Source: Bacillota bacterium
Lineage (GTDB): Bacteria; Bacillota; Clostridia; Lachnospirales; Lachnospiraceae
Direction of reading: 5' to 3'
NCBI GenBank assembly: GCA_023421505.1
Contig: JAEZTJ010000081.1
Coordinates: forward strand, 208,145 to 272,144
DNA length: 64,000 bases
The position numbers and the translations under genes are program-made. A model generated the notes under the pieces. That model saw nothing but the letters and a program-made list of their open reading frames with translations, made no database searches and was not told the DNA's origin. Below are positions 60,144-64,000 of the stretch, piece by piece (the stretch's first letter is position 1; every line of letters begins with the position of its first letter).

Positions 60144-61361
60144 ATGATGACACTGGATAAGTTTGAGGAAGCAACAGAAGCGGTCAAGAAGGTTATACTT
60201 CGCACGGAGCTGATTTACAGTGATTATTTTTCCGATGTAACTGGGAATAAAGTCTACCTAAAGCCGGAAAATATGCAGTTTACAGGTGCATATAAGGTAC
60301 GTGGAGCCTATTACAAAATCAGTACCTTAACCAAGGAAGAAAGAAAGCGTGGTTTAATTACTGCATCAGCAGGTAACCATGCGCAGGGAGTTGCCTATGC
60401 AGCGAAGATCTATAACGCGAAGGCAATTATCGTAATGCCTTCTACTACGCCATTAATTAAGGTTAACAGGACCAAGAGCTATGGTGCAGAGGTAATTCTA
60501 TATGGTAATGTATATGATGAAGCTTGTCAGTATGCTTATAAATTAGCCGAAGAGAAGGGATATACCTTTATTCATCCTTTTAATGACGAGATTGTAGCTA
60601 CGGGTCAGGGTACAATTGCGATGGAGATATTTAAGGACCTACCTACCGTGGATATCATTCTTGCACCTGTTGGAGGCGGAGGCTTATTAGCAGGAGTATC
60701 TACTTTGGCGAAAATGCTTAATCCCAATGTTAAAATAATTGGTGTAGAACCTGCCGGAGCAGCTTGTATGAAGGCTTCCTTAGCTGCCGGTAAGGTCGTT
60801 ACCCTCCCTAATGTAGATACCATTGCAGACGGTACAGCGGTAAAGACTCCGGGGGATGTAATATTTCCTTATGTTCAACAATATGTGGACGATATTATTA
60901 CCATCGAAGATCACGAGCTAATTGTTAACTTTTTAGATATGATTGAAAATCATAAAATGGTAGTTGAAAATTCCGGTTTATTAACTGTTGCCGCATTAAA
61001 GCATTTGAACTGCGAGAATAAGAAAATCGTATCCATCTTAAGCGGCGGAAATATGGATATTATTACTGTCTCCTCGATTGTTCAGCACGGCTTAATTCAA
61101 AGAGGCAGGGTGTTTACCGTATCGGTTCTTCTTCCCGACAGACCGGGCGAGTTAGTTAATGTGGCATCGATCATCGCAAAGGAGCAGGGTAATGTCATAA
61201 GGCTTGACCATAACCAGTTCGTAAGCATTAATCGTAACAGTGCGGTGGAGCTTACAATTACGATGGAAACCTTTGGTCATGAGCATAAGCAGCAGATTGT
61301 TCAGGCATTAGTGGATCATGGTTATAATCCTAAGATATTAACCCCGAATAAGGTATATTAA
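60144..61361 (+). CDS. ilvA: Threonine ammonia-lyase (threonine dehydratase)
   Basis: PLP fold-type-II enzyme of 405 residues turning threonine into 2-oxobutanoate. The PLP lysine is in TGAYKVRGAYYKI, the substrate loop is SAGNHAQGVA and the phosphate-binding loop is VGGGGLLAGVS. A C-terminal ACT domain (about 325-400, VLLPDRPGELVNVASIIA) makes it likely to be allosterically regulated, as in the TdcB/IlvA short form with one ACT domain. The ATG at 60144 follows GGAGGG; the ATG at 60129 overlaps it. Whether it serves isoleucine synthesis or threonine breakdown is not determined. Confidence 0.93.
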   Translation: MMTLDKFEEATEAVKKVILRTELIYSDYFSDVTGNKVYLKPENMQFTGAYKVRGAYYKISTLTKEERKRGLITASAGNHAQGVAYAAKIYNAKAIIVMPSTTPLIKVNRTKSYGAEVILYGNVYDEACQYAYKLAEEKGYTFIHPFNDEIVATGQGTIAMEIFKDLPTVDIILAPVGGGGLLAGVSTLAKMLNPNVKIIGVEPAGAACMKASLAAGKVVTLPNVDTIADGTAVKTPGDVIFPYVQQYVDDIITIEDHELIVNFLDMIENHKMVVENSGLLTVAALKHLNCENKKIVSILSGGNMDIITVSSIVQHGLIQRGRVFTVSVLLPDRPGELVNVASIIAKEQGNVIRLDHNQFVSINRNSAVELTITMETFGHEHKQQIVQALVDHGYNPKILTPNKVY

Positions 61362-61741
61362 ATAATTCCATATAATAACCTCCAAAGGATATATAATAAT
61401 TCATTCCAATTAGTTGTATTACATAATCGATACCTAAACCATAGGAATGGTATTAGTATTAATTCATAAAAAGTACGAAAAGATTCAGCAGATTTAACGA
61501 AGTGAAATTACAGCTATTTACATGAATAGTTAAGATTGTTATAATAAGAATATCTTTATATTCTGTTTTATGTCAGTGAATACTACATTATTCGGGGATT
61601 ACGAAGGATGAAGGCCTTAGTAGATTGACATTAACAATTCATGATATCTTAGAAAGCTGCAACGTTTTATTTCTTCATAGTCCTCCTATTTCATAAGCTT
61701 ATTACAAAAGCATAATAGATAAGAAGCTTTCCGATTAAAGC

Positions 61742-61785
61742 TATCATTTTATGCTGAGAGCGTGCTGTATCAGCATGTTTTGATA
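61742..61785. other. Hairpin upstream of the recA promoter; rest of region unassigned
   Basis: ATGCTGA / TCAGCAT (61751-61776) is extended by TATCA / TGATA. It could be a terminator for incoming transcription. The remaining gap from 61362 is AT-rich; a minus-strand AGGAGG-ACT-ATG near 61682 opens only three codons and is not a gene. Confidence 0.4.
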
Positions 61786-61822
61786 AAATAAGCTGGTAGA
61801 GGAGGTTAAGCGATGAATATGT

Positions 61823-61851
61823 ATTGACATTGCTTAAAAAATAAGTTAATA
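61823..61851 (+). promoter_or_regulatory. recA promoter
   Basis: A perfect TTGACA (61823-61828) and TAATAT (61846-61851) with a 17-base spacer, about 63 bases before the recA start. Confidence 0.85.
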
Positions 61852-61860
61852 TGTGTATAA

Positions 61861-61872
61861 GAACATTAGTTC
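61861..61872. promoter_or_regulatory. LexA (DinR) SOS box of recA
   Basis: GAACATTAGTTC fits the Gram-positive LexA consensus GAAC-N4-GTTC exactly and covers the expected transcription start of recA. Confidence 0.88.
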
Positions 61873-61913
61873 GTATTTTGAAGGCGACACCTTCATAAAA
61901 AGGGAGATTAGTT

Positions 61914-62939
61914 ATGGCAAAGGATGATAGAATAAGAGCACTGGAATCTGCTCTTGCACAGATTGAAAAGCAATATGGAAAAGGCTCCATCATGAAGCTT
62001 GGTGATACGAATGCGAATATGAATATTGAAACAGTTCCAACCGGATCCATCAGCCTTGATATTGCACTCGGCTTAGGTGGTGTTCCGAAGGGAAGAATTA
62101 TTGAGATATACGGACCGGAATCCAGTGGTAAGACAACCGTAGCCCTGCATATGGTATCCGAGGTTCAGAAGAAGGGCGGAATTGCAGGTTTTATTGATGC
62201 GGAGCATGCATTAGACCCAGTTTATGCAAAGAATATTGGAGTAGATATCGATAATTTATATATTTCTCAGCCGGATAACGGAGAACAGGCGTTAGAGATA
62301 ACTGAGACTATGGTACGCTCTGGGGCAGTAGATATTATTATCGTTGACTCAGTTGCGGCATTGGTACCGAAGGCAGAGATTGACGGTGAGATGGGAGATT
62401 CTCATGTGGGACTTCAAGCTAGACTTATGTCTCAGGCACTTAGAAAGCTTACAGCGGTTATCAGTAAATCGAACTGTATCGTAGTATTTATCAACCAGCT
62501 GCGTGAAAAGGTCGGTGTAATGTTTGGTAATCCTGAGACTACTACAGGTGGACGAGCACTTAAGTTCTATTCCTCTATACGTATGGATGTCAGGAGAATT
62601 GAATCCTTAAAGCAGGGAGGAGAGGTTGTCGGCAACAGAACAAGGGTTAAGGTAGTTAAGAATAAGATTGCCCCGCCCTTTAAGGAAGCAGAATTTGATA
62701 TTATGTTTGGTAAGGGAATATCGAGAGAGGGTGATGTTCTTGATTTGGCCTCCGATTCCGGCATAGTAGTTAAAAGCGGTGCCTGGTATGCCTATAACGA
62801 TGCCAAGATCGGTCAAGGCAGGGAGAACGCAAAACAATACCTCCTTGATAACCCTCAGATATTTGCTGAAATTGAGGATAGGGTACGCGAAAAATATACA
62901 TTAGCACCTACAAAGAATTATAATGAAGCGATAGAATAA
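61914..62939 (+). CDS. recA: Recombinase RecA
   Basis: Central homologous recombination and SOS co-protease, 341 residues. Walker A is GPESSGKTT, loop L1 and L2 regions are present (KLTAVISKSNC, INQLREKVGVMFGNPETTTGG in parts), and the DNA-binding C-terminal domain is complete. GGGAG precedes the ATG. It is controlled by the LexA box just upstream and followed by recX after 177 bases. Confidence 0.99.
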   Translation: MAKDDRIRALESALAQIEKQYGKGSIMKLGDTNANMNIETVPTGSISLDIALGLGGVPKGRIIEIYGPESSGKTTVALHMVSEVQKKGGIAGFIDAEHALDPVYAKNIGVDIDNLYISQPDNGEQALEITETMVRSGAVDIIIVDSVAALVPKAEIDGEMGDSHVGLQARLMSQALRKLTAVISKSNCIVVFINQLREKVGVMFGNPETTTGGRALKFYSSIRMDVRRIESLKQGGEVVGNRTRVKVVKNKIAPPFKEAEFDIMFGKGISREGDVLDLASDSGIVVKSGAWYAYNDAKIGQGRENAKQYLLDNPQIFAEIEDRVREKYTLAPTKNYNEAIE

Positions 62940-62975
62940 GATTTTATTCTAAAACAATAATATATATTGATATCT

Positions 62976-63053
62976 GGCTGTCCAAGGAGGAATAACAGGT
63001 TGATCGGTATCCATGTTCGGATTCCTATACCGGTGTGACTCTTTCGGGCAGCC
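62976..63053 (+). other. Structured recA-recX intergenic RNA segment with a possible 12-residue leader peptide
   Basis: GGCTGTCC (62976-62983) can pair with GGGCAGCC (63046-63053), enclosing a second perfect stem CGGTAT / ATACCG (63005-63010 and 63027-63032). A perfect AAGGAGG (62984-62990) precedes TTG at 63000, opening the short frame MIGIHVRIPIPV that stops at 63038. The segment is richer in G and C than its surroundings. A regulatory role for recX is inference. Confidence 0.4.
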
Positions 63054-63116
63054 TTTCCAGTCATACGCGTTCCTAAGAAGGATAGGGCAGTTTGCGGATA
63101 CAAAGGAGTAGTTATT

Positions 63117-63728
63117 ATGGTTATAACCCGGTTGGAGGATGTAGGACAGTCGAAGATTAAAGTCTATATAGATTATCAATATGCATTTCTGTTATATCAG
63201 AAGGATATTGAAAAGCTTGAATTAGCAGAAGGAATAGAAATATCAAGAGTGTATTTTGAGACAATTCTGGAGGATACGATATTAAGGAGGGCAAAGCAGA
63301 AGGCAATTGCGATTCTTAAATTTATGGATCGTACGGAATTAGAGCTAAGAACAAAGCTTATAGATGCAGGATACCCTGAAGCTGTTGTCGAACAGACAAT
63401 AAACTATGTATCGGAATATGGTTTTTTAAATGATGAACGTTTTGTATCAGCTTATGTCAGAGCGAAAATGCATACAAAAAGCAAACGTGTTATTAAAACA
63501 GAATTACAGCAGAAAGGTATACTAAAGGATATCATAGAGCAGATATTTTCAGAGGAATATGAGGAAGACGGCGGGAATGAGGATGCAGAGCTTATTGCGA
63601 TCAGAAAGGCGATTGCAAAGAAAACAAAAAAACCTGAGACCTTAACTTATGAAGAGAAGCAAAGGCTTATGGCGTCTCTTTATCGAAAGGGATTTCAAAT
63701 CAGTAAAATCAAGCAGCTATTAAGTTGA
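63117..63728 (+). CDS. recX: Regulatory protein RecX
   Basis: Modulator that inhibits RecA filaments. It has 203 residues, mostly helical, with the family's three-helix repeats (AKQKAIAILKFMDRTELELR, then NYVSEYGFLNDERFVSAYVR). AAAGGAG lies ten bases before the ATG. The position after recA is standard. Confidence 0.93.
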   Translation: MVITRLEDVGQSKIKVYIDYQYAFLLYQKDIEKLELAEGIEISRVYFETILEDTILRRAKQKAIAILKFMDRTELELRTKLIDAGYPEAVVEQTINYVSEYGFLNDERFVSAYVRAKMHTKSKRVIKTELQQKGILKDIIEQIFSEEYEEDGGNEDAELIAIRKAIAKKTKKPETLTYEEKQRLMASLYRKGFQISKIKQLLS

Positions 63729-63816
63729 TAGCTGAAAAGATAATATGGTAAGATACGAGGGTGCTGCTTATTTCTATATGAAATGTCATATTGCACCTTA
63801 ATTATATAATTTATCC

Positions 63817-63845
63817 TTGCCTTTTTAAAATAAATATTATACAAT
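63817..63845 (+). promoter_or_regulatory. Promoter of the carboxyltransferase gene
   Basis: TTGCCT (63817-63822) and TACAAT (63840-63845) with a 17-base spacer, 54 bases before the start codon. Confidence 0.7.
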
Positions 63846-63899
63846 TAGACTCGGCAGAGAATTGATTTATATAAACAATAGAAAAATGGAGGGCTGAAA

Positions 63900-64000
63900 A
63901 TGAGCAGTACAGCACAACTGTCAGCAAGAGAAAGAATTACTTCTTTGCTTGACGACAATAGTTTTGTTGAAGTCGGCGCTTTCGTTACAAAAAGAAGTAC
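63900..64000 (+). CDS. Acyl-CoA carboxyltransferase subunit, 3' truncated by window edge
   Basis: The first 33 codons are visible (ARERITSLLDDNSFVEVGAF in the middle). This is the usual opening of biotin-dependent carboxyltransferase proteins (acetyl-, propionyl- or methylmalonyl-CoA type; the ERI-LLD-NSFVE pattern). GGAGGG precedes the ATG. The substrate cannot be told from this fragment. Confidence 0.75.
   Translation, partial: MSSTAQLSARERITSLLDDNSFVEVGAFVTKRS

Noticed and set aside
61680..61695. Minus-strand AGGAGG followed by ATG upstream of recA
   Set aside because: The frame stops after three codons, so it is not a gene.
62918..63103. Minus-strand frames in the recA-recX gap
   Set aside because: They run into recA antisense, have no ribosome site, and the gap is better explained by plus-strand stems.
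1..64000. Search for CRISPR arrays, tRNA or rRNA genes, prophage and intact insertion sequences
   Set aside because: No regularly spaced repeats, no cloverleaf or rRNA-like segments and no transposase or phage structural genes were seen. The repeats present are short, dispersed and non-coding.

Overview
The window is a low-GC chromosomal segment with almost every gene on the plus strand, strong Shine-Dalgarno sites and the gene neighbourhoods of an anaerobic Clostridia. The best guess, from gene content and protein character only, is a Lachnospiraceae (Clostridium cluster XIVa) relative of Lachnoclostridium or Anaerocolumna. I saw no rRNA, tRNA, CRISPR array, prophage or intact insertion sequence.

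Layout. 1-5 kb: a truncated D,D-carboxypeptidase, a metallophosphoesterase, scpA-scpB, a DUF362 protein and a coupled 48-residue ORF. 5-11.5 kb: a polyamine operon (SAM decarboxylase, arginine-type decarboxylase, spermidine synthase, carboxyspermidine dehydrogenase, carboxyspermidine decarboxylase), which carries both known spermidine routes. 11.5-24.7 kb: an accessory stretch with a MerR regulator and membrane protein, a class B sortase, a second D,D-carboxypeptidase, small membrane proteins, an aconitase-family hydratase, a GNAT enzyme, a BlaI/BlaR1-type pair and a MATE pump gene reduced to its two ends.

25-41.5 kb is a catabolic locus for chitin disaccharides. It encodes an ABC importer (binding protein and two permeases, no ATPase), N,N'-diacetylchitobiose phosphorylase, a phosphohexomutase, a BadF-type sugar kinase, NagA and NagB, a GH4 glycosidase, a LacI repressor and a YesM/YesN-type two-component system. 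Together these would take imported chitobiose to fructose-6-P, acetate and ammonia.

41.7-64 kb is housekeeping: folD, rimO, pgsA, cinA, a GerMN lipoprotein, a flavoprotein, cmk, an ispH-rpsA fusion, cheR, plsX, acpP, rnc, smc, ftsY, threonine dehydratase, recA (with a LexA box), recX and the start of a carboxyltransferase.

The most unusual aspect is non-coding. Several unrelated families of short, strongly structured repeats occupy the intergenic spaces. R1 is a modular leader element at four loci that ends in the Shine-Dalgarno sequence of the next gene. R2 is a MITE-like inverted repeat ending in AATTGCGAAAC. R3 is a 200-260 bp palindrome whose two copies show compensatory changes. R4 and R5 are smaller families. 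I do not recognise any of them as named families.
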